From: Psychrobacter sp. PG1
GTDB lineage: Bacteria > Pseudomonadota > Gammaproteobacteria > Pseudomonadales > Moraxellaceae
Assembly (NCBI RefSeq): GCF_014897815.1
Contig: NZ_JABUZG010000057.1
Span: 1 to 52,960, forward strand
DNA: 52,960 nt
Reading direction: 5' to 3'
Shown here one piece after another: positions 27,596-36,396 of this stretch. Numbering within the stretch: position 1 is the stretch's first letter; each line of letters opens with the position of its first letter. The position numbers and the translations under genes are program-made. The notes below the pieces were generated by a model, which saw nothing but the letters and a program-made list of their open reading frames with translations, was not told the DNA's origin and did no database searches.

Positions 27596-28318
27596 ATGCT
27601 TAATGCCTCAATGCCTAATGCGCAACACCCTTCTTTCTCCTCACATCAATTTATCCAACTGGCTTTAGACAATCAAGTTCTCAAATTTGGCGAGTTTGTC
27701 CTCAAGTCTGGTCGCATCAGTCCGTATTTTTTTAATGCAGGCTTGCTGGCGTCGGGTGAGATGTTGTCGTTGCTCGCGTGTGGTTATGCTGATGCCTTGG
27801 CTGAGCAAATGGCTGCTAGTCATAACGGTACAGATGAGCAGGAGCTGGTGATATTTGGGGCAGCGTATAAGGGTATTCCTTTTGTGGCAGCAACCGCGCA
27901 AGCCTTATGGATTCATCATGGTATCAATGCCAAGTGGGGCTATAATCGTAAAGAAGCTAAAACTCATGGCGAAGGTGGCAACTTAGTAGGCGCTGACGTT
28001 AGTGGTAAAGCAGTCTGGGTACTCGATGATGTCATTACCGCTGGTACGGCGATGCGTGAAGTGGTTGAGATTTTAGAGCAAGCGGGCGCTAGCGTTGCCG
28101 GTATTATCGTTGCCCTTGACCGTAAAGAAAAAGGTCAGGCTGAGCATTCTGCTATTCAAGAGTTGGCGTCGACATTAGAGGTACCAGTGCGCGCACTCGT
28201 CGATATCGATGATTTAATCAGTTATTTGGCAGATGACCATGGCGTACAAAGCGATCAGCATAAAGATGCAACCCAACTTGCCAAGATGCAACATTATCGC
28301 GCGCAGTACGGCGTATAG
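27596..28318 (+). CDS. pyrE: Orotate phosphoribosyltransferase
   Basis: Makes OMP from orotate and PRPP in pyrimidine synthesis. Blocks seen are LKFGEFVLKSGRISPYFFNAG (substrate site), FGAAYKGIPF, YNRKEAKTHGEGG (catalytic loop with Lys) and the PRPP loop VWVLDDVITAGTAMRE. It has 240 residues, longer than the usual 213 because of an N-terminal tail of about 17 residues and an acidic C-terminal stretch. ATG 27596 follows AGGAACGCTTCC. gshB follows 58 bp later, probably co-transcribed. Confidence 0.96.
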   Translation: MLNASMPNAQHPSFSSHQFIQLALDNQVLKFGEFVLKSGRISPYFFNAGLLASGEMLSLLACGYADALAEQMAASHNGTDEQELVIFGAAYKGIPFVAATAQALWIHHGINAKWGYNRKEAKTHGEGGNLVGADVSGKAVWVLDDVITAGTAMREVVEILEQAGASVAGIIVALDRKEKGQAEHSAIQELASTLEVPVRALVDIDDLISYLADDHGVQSDQHKDATQLAKMQHYRAQYGV

Positions 28319-28376
28319 TTGGGCACTGAGTTCGAAGCTGTTCTATATTAATAATATAACGTAAGTGAGCCTTATC

Positions 28377-29360
28377 ATGAGCCAAGAAAATCAAAAAAAA
28401 TCGTTAAACATACTCGTTATTATGGATCCTATCGAGCAGGTTAATTATAAAAAAGACACGACCCTTGCGATGATGTGGTCGGCACAAGACCGTGGGCACA
28501 GCCTTGGCTATTGTCAGATTCATGATTTATGGTTGAATCGTGGGCAACTGATGGTTGATACGCAGCCAGTGACCGTCAAGCGTGATCCTGAAGATTTTTA
28601 TACATTAGGCGATAAAGCGACAGCGCCAATCAGCGACTATGACGTGGTGTTGATGCGTAAAGATCCGCCGTTTGACATGCGTTTTATTTATGCCACTTAT
28701 ATGCTTGATCATGCCAAAGCGGCAGGCGTGCTAGTGGTCAATGACCCACAAGCGATACGTGATTGTAATGAAAAGCTATTTGCCACGTGGTTTAGCGATT
28801 ATATGAGCCCAACGATCGTGACCAGTAAACAGGCGCATATTCGCAAGTTTATCGCTGAGCAGCAAGACGTCATTGTTAAGCCATTAGATGGTATGGGCGG
28901 TACGGGGATTTTTCGTTTGACCGCAGATAGTCCAAATATCGGCGTCACGCTTGAGATTTTAACTGAGCTTGAAACCCTGCCGATTATGGCACAGCGTTAT
29001 TTACCAGAGATCAAAGAAGGCGATAAGCGCGTGTTGATCGTTGATGGTGAAGTGGTCGATTATAGCTTGGCGCGTATTCCTACCAAAGGCGAGACCCGTG
29101 GTAATCTTGCGGCGGGTGGTAGCGGTGTTGCGATGCCGCTCACCGATGTCGAACGTCAAGTGGCAGAAGTCGTGGCACCTATTGTTAAAGAAAAAGGTCT
29201 CATGTTCGTCGGGCTCGACTTAATCGGCGGTCGTATTACCGAGATTAATGTCACCAGCCCAACGTGTGTACGTGAGATTGATGACCAATGCGGTACAGAT
29301 ATTGCGACGGACTTTATCATCGCCATTGAGAATAAAGTAGCAGTTTGCGCAACGCTGTAA
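28377..29360 (+). CDS. gshB: Glutathione synthetase
   Basis: ATP-grasp enzyme that joins gamma-glutamylcysteine with glycine to give glutathione. It contains LNILVIMDPIEQVNYKKDTTLAMM at the start, VLMRKDPPFDMRFIYATYML, and the ATP-grasp blocks VIVKPLDGMGGTGIFR and GLDLIGGRITEINVTSPTCVREID. The family length is about 315 and here it is 327. The frame is open from GTG 28365, but ATG 28377 (MSQENQKK) is the more likely start. Confidence 0.96.
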   Translation: MSQENQKKSLNILVIMDPIEQVNYKKDTTLAMMWSAQDRGHSLGYCQIHDLWLNRGQLMVDTQPVTVKRDPEDFYTLGDKATAPISDYDVVLMRKDPPFDMRFIYATYMLDHAKAAGVLVVNDPQAIRDCNEKLFATWFSDYMSPTIVTSKQAHIRKFIAEQQDVIVKPLDGMGGTGIFRLTADSPNIGVTLEILTELETLPIMAQRYLPEIKEGDKRVLIVDGEVVDYSLARIPTKGETRGNLAAGGSGVAMPLTDVERQVAEVVAPIVKEKGLMFVGLDLIGGRITEINVTSPTCVREIDDQCGTDIATDFIIAIENKVAVCATL

Positions 29361-29698
29361 GGATAGAGTGATTTATCACTAAGCTATGCGCACAATACTT
29401 AAAAAACACTGTGCTAAGATAGATTGATAAACAGCATCTTTTCATAGCGCATAGAAAGGCGATAAAACGTCATTTATAAACGATGCTTTTATGATTTTTC
29501 GATAGTATTTATAAAAGCCAAGTCGTGATTGCTCGCGGCTTGGATTTTTGTTATTGACAGTGCATAAAGTGCTATATATCAGCCAACGATTTACACTATA
29601 CTATGCGAGATTTTATAGGGTCATTATTGGCTGATGACTAAGATGATCATAGGATAATAAGTCCTTCATATAAATAAAGAAAAGATAGGCAGGCGTTC
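29361..29698. other. Spacer gshB to murG with an imperfect hairpin
   Basis: This 338-bp region contains one terminator-like hairpin, arms GCCAAG (29517-29522) and CTTGG (29539-29543) with TTTTTG after it, about 155 bp past gshB. The rest is AT-rich and probably carries the murG promoter. No gene is visible. Confidence 0.45.
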
Positions 29699-30784
29699 AT
29701 GAAAGCACCGCATATATTAATGATGGCCGCGGGTACTGGCGGGCATGTGTTCCCAGCACTGGCAGTGGCTGAGGAATTGACTCAGCGTGGTGCGGTTATT
29801 CATTGGCTAGGAACGCCAAATGGTATGGAAAATGGCTTGGTTGCACCGACTGGTTATCCTTTTCATGCGATTGAGATGCAGGGTTTACGCGGTAAAGGAA
29901 TCGGGCGTTTATTGAAGTTGCCAGTGACTTTATTGTCAGCGACGATGGCAGCTATAAAGGTGATTCGTAGTAATCAAATTGACATAGTTGTCGGTTTTGG
30001 TGGTTATGTGACAGCGCCTGGCGGTATCGCTGCACGTCTGACCAATACGCCTCTGATTATCCATGAACAAAATGCCATTGCAGGCATGAGTAATCGCTAC
30101 CTATCCAAGATTGCAACCAAGGTGCTGCAAGCATTTGAGGATACCTTTGCCAATAGTGCACAGGATGCTAAGCTTGAAACGGTGGGTAACCCAGTACGCA
30201 ATGCTATCACTGGTGTCTCTGAACCGACGGTGCGTTATGATGTTAATGACAACTCACCGCTCAAATTGTTGGTGGTGGGTGGCTCACTTGGTGCACGAGC
30301 CTTAAACGACACTGTGCCAAAAGCGCTGGTATTGCTCAATCAGCCTTTTGAAGTGCGTCACCAATGCGGGCGTAACAATGAGGCTGCCACACAAGCGGCT
30401 TACGATGAGCAAGACTTGAGTATGCACAAGTTTGTGGTACAGCCTTTTATCGACGATATGGCCGCCGCTTATAATTGGGCAGATATTATTGTTTGCCGAG
30501 CAGGCGCATTGACGGTTACGGAAATCCAGAACGTCGGTATTGCCGCAATTTTTGTACCGCTGCCGCATGCGGTAGATGACCATCAGACTGCTAATGCCCG
30601 CACGTTAACCTCACACGATGCGGCGATTTTGTTACCGCAGTCTGAGTTGACAGCGCAGCGTTTGAGCAATGAGCTTGCTGCCCTTAATCGAGAGAAGTGC
30701 CTAGCGATGGCCAAAAAAGGCCATGCCCTTGCCAATCGAAGTGCGAGCAAGCAAGTTGCTGATATTATCTGGCAAACGCTGTAG
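29699..30784 (+). CDS. murG: Lipid II synthase (UDP-GlcNAc transferase) MurG
   Basis: Peripheral inner-membrane GT-B glycosyltransferase that adds GlcNAc to lipid I. Blocks seen are ILMMAAGTGGHVFPALAVAEEL (donor loop), VVGFGGYVTAPGGIAA, IIHEQNAIAGMSNR, LKLLVVGGSLGARALNDTVP and VCRAGALTVTEI. Length 361 residues, as usual. ATG 29699 follows GGCAGGCG. In most relatives ftsW or murD precedes murG. Here it follows gshB after a 338-bp gap. murC begins 83 bp downstream. Confidence 0.97.
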   Translation: MKAPHILMMAAGTGGHVFPALAVAEELTQRGAVIHWLGTPNGMENGLVAPTGYPFHAIEMQGLRGKGIGRLLKLPVTLLSATMAAIKVIRSNQIDIVVGFGGYVTAPGGIAARLTNTPLIIHEQNAIAGMSNRYLSKIATKVLQAFEDTFANSAQDAKLETVGNPVRNAITGVSEPTVRYDVNDNSPLKLLVVGGSLGARALNDTVPKALVLLNQPFEVRHQCGRNNEAATQAAYDEQDLSMHKFVVQPFIDDMAAAYNWADIIVCRAGALTVTEIQNVGIAAIFVPLPHAVDDHQTANARTLTSHDAAILLPQSELTAQRLSNELAALNREKCLAMAKKGHALANRSASKQVADIIWQTL

Positions 30785-30867
30785 CCTACATTCTTATAGC
30801 TGACTGTTTTTATTGCCAATTATTTTGATACACTAAATTTTATTAGCCTTTAATAAAGAGAATCCCT

Positions 30868-32307
30868 ATGTCTAACCCTGCGAAAGCTCTACCTAAGCGT
30901 TTGATTGAAATACCAGAAATGCGTCGTATTCAGCATTTGCATTTTGTCGGTATTGGTGGCTCGGGGATGTGCGGTATCGCGGAGGTGATGAACAATCAAG
31001 GTTATCAAGTAAGTGGTTCTGATATCGCTGAGAGCTTAGTAACCAAACGTTTGGCACAGATTGGTATTGATATTGCGATCGGTCATGACTCCAAAAATAT
31101 TGCCAATGCTGATGTCATCGTTGTATCGTCAGCGATTGATCGCAGCAACCCTGAAGTAAAAGCGGCATTAGAAGCACGTTTGCCAGTGGTACGCCGTGCC
31201 GATATGCTGGGCGAGTTGATGCGTTATCGTCACGGTATCGCTGTTGCTGGTGCTCACGGCAAAACCACCACGACCAGTTTGTTGACTACCATGATGGCAG
31301 AAGGGCAACTCGATCCTACCTACGTGATTGGCGGTAAGCTGAATGCATCTGGTAAAAATGCTGCACTGGGTAGCAGTCGTTTCTTGGTGGCAGAAGCCGA
31401 TGAGTCTGATGCGTCGTTTTTATCGTTACATCCGATGGCCGCGATTGTCACCAATATCGATCAAGACCATATGGAAACGTATGAGAATAGTTTTGATAAA
31501 TTAAAAGCCGCTTATATTCAGTTTTTACAAAACATGCCATTCTACGGTTTGGCGGTGGTCTGCGGTGACGACCCAGAATTGTATGCCATGATTGATGATA
31601 TTGGTCGTCCCGTACTGACTTTTGGACTTGAGCCTTTTAACGACGTTCAAGCCATCGACTTGGTAACGGAAGGTACGAAAACTCACTTCACGGTACTGCG
31701 CCGTGACCGTGAGCCTTTACGTTTGACCCTCAATATTCCTGGTACTCACAACGTTTACAATGCACTTGCTGCTATTACTATGGCGACTGATGAAGGGGTC
31801 GATGACGAAGCGATCAAACGCGCTCTGCAAAAATTTGAAGGCGTTGGTCGCCGTTTTGAGCAGCATGCCTCTGTCAATCTTGATGATGGTAATGTTTTAT
31901 TGATTGACGATTATGGTCATCACCCAAAAGAAGTCGATGCCACCATTAAAGCGGCGCGTCAAAGTTTCCCTGAACGTCGTTTGGTAATGATGTTTCAGCC
32001 GCATCGTTATAGTCGTACCCGTGATTGCTTCGATGATTTTGTTGAAGTACTCTCCAGCGTTGATGAATTATTATTATTAGACGTATATTCAGCAGGTGAA
32101 AGCCCAATTACTGGCGCTGATACCAAGTCATTGGCACGTAGTATTCGGTTGCGCGGTGAAGTTGAACCGACGATTATTGACAAGGACAATTTAGCTCCTG
32201 TCATGCAGCGTTTATTAAAAGCCAATGACATGCTCATTACTCAAGGTGCAGGTAATGTAGGGCAGATCGCTGTCGACTTGGCTGCCAATAACCTTTACAT
32301 TAAGTAA
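30868..32307 (+). CDS. murC: UDP-N-acetylmuramate-L-alanine ligase MurC
   Basis: Cytoplasmic Mur ligase that adds L-Ala to UDP-MurNAc. The N-terminal Rossmann block [17 protein letters not shown], the P-loop [24 protein letters not shown], and the C-terminal [11 protein letters not shown] are all diagnostic. 479 residues. ATG 30868 follows AAAGAGAATCCCT. ddl lies 26 bp downstream, so murG-murC-ddl form an operon that probably ends at the terminator at 33375-33408. Confidence 0.98.
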   Translation: MSNPAKALPKRLIEIPEMRRIQHLHFVGIGGSGMCGIAEVMNNQGYQVSGSDIAESLVTKRLAQIGIDIAIGHDSKNIANADVIVVSSAIDRSNPEVKAALEARLPVVRRADMLGELMRYRHGIAVAGAHGKTTTTSLLTTMMAEGQLDPTYVIGGKLNASGKNAALGSSRFLVAEADESDASFLSLHPMAAIVTNIDQDHMETYENSFDKLKAAYIQFLQNMPFYGLAVVCGDDPELYAMIDDIGRPVLTFGLEPFNDVQAIDLVTEGTKTHFTVLRRDREPLRLTLNIPGTHNVYNALAAITMATDEGVDDEAIKRALQKFEGVGRRFEQHASVNLDDGNVLLIDDYGHHPKEVDATIKAARQSFPERRLVMMFQPHRYSRTRDCFDDFVEVLSSVDELLLLDVYSAGESPITGADTKSLARSIRLRGEVEPTIIDKDNLAPVMQRLLKANDMLITQGAGNVGQIAVDLAANNLYIK

Positions 32308-32333
32308 GCTAAAAAATTCTAGGAACGATCTTC

Positions 32334-33338
32334 ATGACGACTGATACTAAAGAAAATACCAGCACTCAAAATTCAGATAATTTAGAGAGCAATGATGCCA
32401 CTTTAAACACGACGACCAGTGATGCAAAAGATGCCAGACAGTTTGGTAAAGTGGCGGTTGTCTACGGCGGCAGTAGCAATGAACGCAGCGTGTCATTAGA
32501 CAGTGGTGCTGCCGTATTGCAGGCGCTACAAAACCAAGGCGTTGATGCCACTCATTTCGACCCTAAGCATCAAGACATAACAGAGCTACGTGAGTATGAC
32601 CGCGTGTTTAACGTGTTGCATGGTCGCGGCGGCGAGGATGGTTTATTGCAAGGTGTGCTGCAATGGTTTGATATTCCGCAGACGGGTTCAGGCATTCTGG
32701 CATCAGCGCTGGGTATGGATAAGGTTCGTACCAAGCAATTGTGGCAGGGTTGTGGGTTAGCAACCGCGCCATTTTCATTGTTAACAGCTGAGACTGACTG
32801 GCAGCAAGTGGTCAACATGCTAGGTTTACCACTTATTATCAAGCCTGTTCATGAAGGCTCGAGTATTGGTATGACCAAGGTCAACAATCTTGACGAGTTG
32901 CCAGCGGCTTATGCAACGGCGGTACAGTGCGGTGATGCGGTCATGGCTGAGCGCTGGATTACCGGTCGCGAGTTTACAATCGTCATTATCGACGATGAAG
33001 CCTATCCAGTCATTCGTCTTGAACCTGCTGATATTACCAACTTCTACGATTTTGAAGCCAAGTATAATCGTAATGATACCAGTTACTATATCCCCTGTGG
33101 TCTGAGCGCTGCTGACGAAAAGCATTTACAAGATCTGAGCCTTGCAGCGTTCCGTGCCGTTGATGCCAAAGGCTGGGGACGCATCGATGCTATGCAAGAT
33201 GAAGCAGGCAACTTCTGGTTGCTTGAAATCAATACAGTGCCAGGCATGACCAGCCATAGCTTGGTTCCGATGGCAGCCAAGGCTCGAGGCATGGACTTCG
33301 ATGCATTGTGCTGGCATATTTTAGCGCAGACATTATAG
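32334..33338 (+). CDS. ddl: D-alanine-D-alanine ligase
   Basis: ATP-grasp ligase that makes the D-Ala-D-Ala dipeptide. Motifs seen are VAVVYGGSSNERSVSLDSGAA, VLHGRGGEDGLLQGVLQ, LPLIIKPVHEGSSIGMTKV and WLLEINTVPGMTSHSLVP. It has 334 residues, with a Thr/Asn/Ser-rich N-terminal tail of about 36 residues before the conserved start. ATG 32334 follows AGGAACGATCTTC. Confidence 0.97.
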   Translation: MTTDTKENTSTQNSDNLESNDATLNTTTSDAKDARQFGKVAVVYGGSSNERSVSLDSGAAVLQALQNQGVDATHFDPKHQDITELREYDRVFNVLHGRGGEDGLLQGVLQWFDIPQTGSGILASALGMDKVRTKQLWQGCGLATAPFSLLTAETDWQQVVNMLGLPLIIKPVHEGSSIGMTKVNNLDELPAAYATAVQCGDAVMAERWITGREFTIVIIDDEAYPVIRLEPADITNFYDFEAKYNRNDTSYYIPCGLSAADEKHLQDLSLAAFRAVDAKGWGRIDAMQDEAGNFWLLEINTVPGMTSHSLVPMAAKARGMDFDALCWHILAQTL

Positions 33339-33374
33339 TGACTGGTATAGCAGTTATTGCTTAAATAGTTATTT

Positions 33375-33408
33375 AGCAATGCTACTTTTTAACATTGCTC
33401 ATTTTTTA
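33375..33408 (+). terminator. Terminator after ddl
   Basis: The arms AGCAATG (33375-33381) and CATTGCT (33393-33399) are followed by CATTTTTTAG. It separates murG-murC-ddl from ftsQ. Confidence 0.8.
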
Positions 33409-33902
33409 GTATTGTTCATAATGCTATTGATATTTATTAAGGCAGTTGTCATTAATAGGCTGTCTTAATAAACCAGTGATAAAACTTATGAATGATTAGA
33501 GTTAAATTTTTCTTATAGCCTGAGAATACTACTAGACTAGAACGGGTTAATGTATCACTAGAGCTGCTATACCACAGCGTCATGTAAACTTGTGTAAATT
33601 CGTTGTCACTAGTAGGGGTTAAGCTATTGTTTAACCATAAAATACGTTAATATTGTAATTATAGGTCTGTTTTAGTGATATTTCTGTTTTCTATGAATTT
33701 AGCCCATAAGTTATTCATAAATTAAGAAAAATGTTACGTTTAAATGAGCATTACGTTTAAATGAGCATAATGTCATCCTATAAATCGTTTTAGTAAAATA
33801 TTTTGATAATATGTCAACTTAATAGGCTTCTGCAAAAATATGCAGAGTTACATTTATAAATAGCATGATCAGTTTTATGCAAATATAGGGACAAAGGTCG
33901 TT
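33409..33902. promoter_or_regulatory. Long AT-rich leader upstream of ftsQ
   Basis: No gene is visible in this stretch of almost 500 bp. It must carry the ftsQ promoter, because a terminator precedes it. It includes a perfect 17-bp tandem duplication at 33734-33767. I cannot assign a -35/-10 pair with confidence. Confidence 0.5.
33734..33767 (+). repeat. Perfect 17-bp tandem duplication upstream of ftsQ
   Basis: The unit TTACGTTTAAATGAGCA at 33734-33750 is repeated without change or gap at 33751-33767. It lies 136 bp before the ftsQ start. Confidence 0.95.
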
Positions 33903-34697
33903 ATGGCTCAAACTGTCAACGAGGTAACTGACTTGATGAGTGATAAAACCCGTCGCCCAAACTCTAAGTTCCAAGTACCGACTTCGCTCAAATATTTTTT
34001 TATGGTATTGGTACTAGGGTTGCTCGTACTGATATTGATAATGGGTGGAAAATCGTTGCGTGATGCACCGCCAGCTTCTATCCATGTGAATAATCAGGGT
34101 TTAACAGTTACCCAGTATCGCGCATTGCAACAGGTTATGAATCAACAAAAGGTAAGCAGCTTTTTTACCTCTGATTTGCAAGCGTTAAGAGATATTACGA
34201 CGGGTCTGGCTTGGGTTGATCAGGTCAGTATTTCTCGTGATTGGCAACGGGGCATAGTCGTTACTGCATTACCTAAGCAAGCGGTTGCTAATTTTGGTAC
34301 AGAGCGTTTGGTGGATGCAAAAGGTGCGGTTTTTGTCCCTGCTGATAGTAAAGATCTGACGCAAGAACGCTTCGCCACCTTACAAGGTGAGATAACGCAA
34401 GCCCCAGTTATCATGCAGCAGATGCAGCAAGTTAACGACTGGTATGCGCCACTTGGTATGCAAGTCGAAGATATTATTCTGTCACCAAGAATGACTTGGC
34501 TGATTCGTTTTGACAATGGACTGCGTGTGATTGTTGATAACGAGAATACTGCGCAAAAGCTGCTGAGTTTAAGTCAGCTGCTCGGCAATCAGTTAAGTGA
34601 GCGTCGAGGCGAAATACAGTCTGTAGATTTGCGCTATAAAAATGGTTTTACCATTGCTTGGGATATGGCACAGCCAAAAATTGATGCAGCAAAATAA
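33903..34697 (+). CDS. ftsQ: Cell division protein FtsQ
   Basis: Bitopic inner-membrane protein that links early and late divisome proteins. A cytoplasmic tail of about 29 residues is followed by one membrane segment (YFFMVLVLGLLVLILIMGG, residues 31-49). A POTRA-like start (IHVNNQGLTVTQYRALQQVM, LQALRDITTGLAWVDQVSISRDW) and an FtsQ domain with LPKQAVANFG and VDLRYKNGFTIAW follow. 264 residues. ATG 33903 follows ACAAAGGTCGTT. Unlike in E. coli, ddl does not overlap it. There are 564 bp between the two. Confidence 0.94.
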   Translation: MAQTVNEVTDLMSDKTRRPNSKFQVPTSLKYFFMVLVLGLLVLILIMGGKSLRDAPPASIHVNNQGLTVTQYRALQQVMNQQKVSSFFTSDLQALRDITTGLAWVDQVSISRDWQRGIVVTALPKQAVANFGTERLVDAKGAVFVPADSKDLTQERFATLQGEITQAPVIMQQMQQVNDWYAPLGMQVEDIILSPRMTWLIRFDNGLRVIVDNENTAQKLLSLSQLLGNQLSERRGEIQSVDLRYKNGFTIAWDMAQPKIDAAK

Positions 34698-34698
34698 C

Positions 34699-34715
34699 GA
34701 TAGATAGATAGATAG
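34699..34715 (+). repeat. GATA tetranucleotide repeat
   Basis: Four GATA units plus a final G lie just past the ftsQ stop, in the 170-bp ftsQ-ftsA spacer. Not in a coding frame. Confidence 0.9.
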
Positions 34716-34868
34716 CATAAGCAAAAACTGGTTAGCATTTTAGTTTGAGCTATTTTGATAGTTTGTAGCACAGAATATACAACATCATAGCGTGTTGATA
34801 ACGCTTTTTTTAATGATCTAATGGAGACGTCATTTGGTCTCCTGTTTAGCGATAATTTGTCTGGTACC

Positions 34869-36161
34869 ATGAAAAATACTGAAAATCTGGTTGTTGTCCA
34901 TCTAAGTGCCACGGCAGTCTATGTCGTCATTGGTAACGTTGTCTCTGCAAAAGACATCCGTATTCTGGGCGTGGGACAAGTCAAAAATAGCGATTTTTAC
35001 CAAGGTCAAATAAAACACCGTGAACGTCTACAAGGTGCTATTAAACAAGCCATTCAAGAAGCAGAAGATACTGCCAATTGCCGCGTGCATAGTGTGTGGT
35101 TGACCTTAGCGACACCGGAATTATCGAGCAAAAATAGTGCAGGCGAGGTACGTGTAGAAGATGAGGCGGTACGTGCCAAAGATATGGTGCAGGCGTTGTC
35201 TAATGCCAAGTCACGCGATCTATCTTCAGACTATTATCTAATGCATTGCTGTCAGCAGGGTATCTATGTTGATGATCAAGATTTCATGGTGGATGATGCG
35301 ATCGAAATGATGGCGCATAATATTACTGTGATGTATCACATGATGATGATGCCCGTTGCTAGTCGTCAGAATATCCAAAAATTACTGCAAAGCTGTGATG
35401 TTGGTATTGACCACATTGTATTTGATGCAGTAACGAGTGCTGAATATAGTTTGATGAGTGACGAGCGCCAGCAAGGGGTCTGTTTGGTAGATATTGGTGC
35501 TAGTACGACCAGTATTTGCGTTTATAAAGAAAACAAGCTCATATTTACCCATTGTATCGCGACAGGCAGCCACGAAGTAACGATGGATATCTCAGCTGAT
35601 TTTGGTATCTCCATGATTGAAGCTGAAAAGCTGAAAAAAACCCATGGTACTGTCGATGTCAATAGTGTGGATCCTAGCTCATTCTTTATCTTTAAACCAC
35701 AAGGAACAGGTGACGAGATTAATATTGGTATCTATAATCTAGCCCGTATTATTGAAGCGCGCTATGTGCAGATATTTACGGAAGTTGCTCGTCAATTACA
35801 TGAGGCCGATCTCATCGGTTATATCGACAAAGGTATCGTGCTTACAGGTGGCGGTACGGCGATTAAAGGTATGATACCCTTTACCAAAAAATTGCTCAAA
35901 ATGCCCGTAGTATTAACCAATACTCATCCTGCTATTAGTGCTCATAATCATTTTGATAATGATGAGTCATTTAAGCAGCTAAACAGTCAAGTAAATGATC
36001 GTGCTTATCAAACGGCATTTGGTACACTATTATATAGTCAAAGCGAGCAGTTTCGCCGTAGTGAAAAAAGCGAGCCTGAAGCGATTCAAAAAAATCGAGT
36101 CACTGGTGTTTTTCAAAGTGCAGGGCAGCGTTTTGCTAGTGTACTCAAAAAGATATTATAA
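34869..36161 (+). CDS. ftsA: Cell division protein FtsA, divergent
   Basis: Actin-like protein that tethers FtsZ to the membrane. From ATG 34869 it has 430 residues. The phosphate-2 block is good (GVCLVDIGASTTSICVY), as is the adenosine block (GIVLTGGGTAIKGM). A C-terminal amphipathic helix follows (VTGVFQSAGQRFASVLKKIL). The N-terminal phosphate-1 loop, which reads like GLDIGT in other FtsA proteins, is VVVHLSATAVYVVIG here and lacks the acidic residue and the following Gly. The frame is open from 34821, but residues from there have no FtsA likeness. ATG 34869 has no clear ribosome site. The gene stands apart from ftsQ (171 bp) and ftsZ (235 bp). Confidence 0.92.
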   Translation: MKNTENLVVVHLSATAVYVVIGNVVSAKDIRILGVGQVKNSDFYQGQIKHRERLQGAIKQAIQEAEDTANCRVHSVWLTLATPELSSKNSAGEVRVEDEAVRAKDMVQALSNAKSRDLSSDYYLMHCCQQGIYVDDQDFMVDDAIEMMAHNITVMYHMMMMPVASRQNIQKLLQSCDVGIDHIVFDAVTSAEYSLMSDERQQGVCLVDIGASTTSICVYKENKLIFTHCIATGSHEVTMDISADFGISMIEAEKLKKTHGTVDVNSVDPSSFFIFKPQGTGDEINIGIYNLARIIEARYVQIFTEVARQLHEADLIGYIDKGIVLTGGGTAIKGMIPFTKKLLKMPVVLTNTHPAISAHNHFDNDESFKQLNSQVNDRAYQTAFGTLLYSQSEQFRRSEKSEPEAIQKNRVTGVFQSAGQRFASVLKKIL

Positions 36162-36396
36162 TCTGTTAGCAAAACATACTTATATTAAGCAGCATAAGAG
36201 TATGCAGCTATATAATAGGCAAGAATACGAAAAGTAACACCCTGTACTATACTGGCATATTTTGGCTAGCACAATTATCTAAGCCATTGCCCTGTTTTAT
36301 TTAAATACAATTATATATAGTAAGTCGATAGCGCGCCATATAAGTGTGTTACCAAGTATCGACCATCACGCTATCTGCAACTGGAGAAACCTTTTT

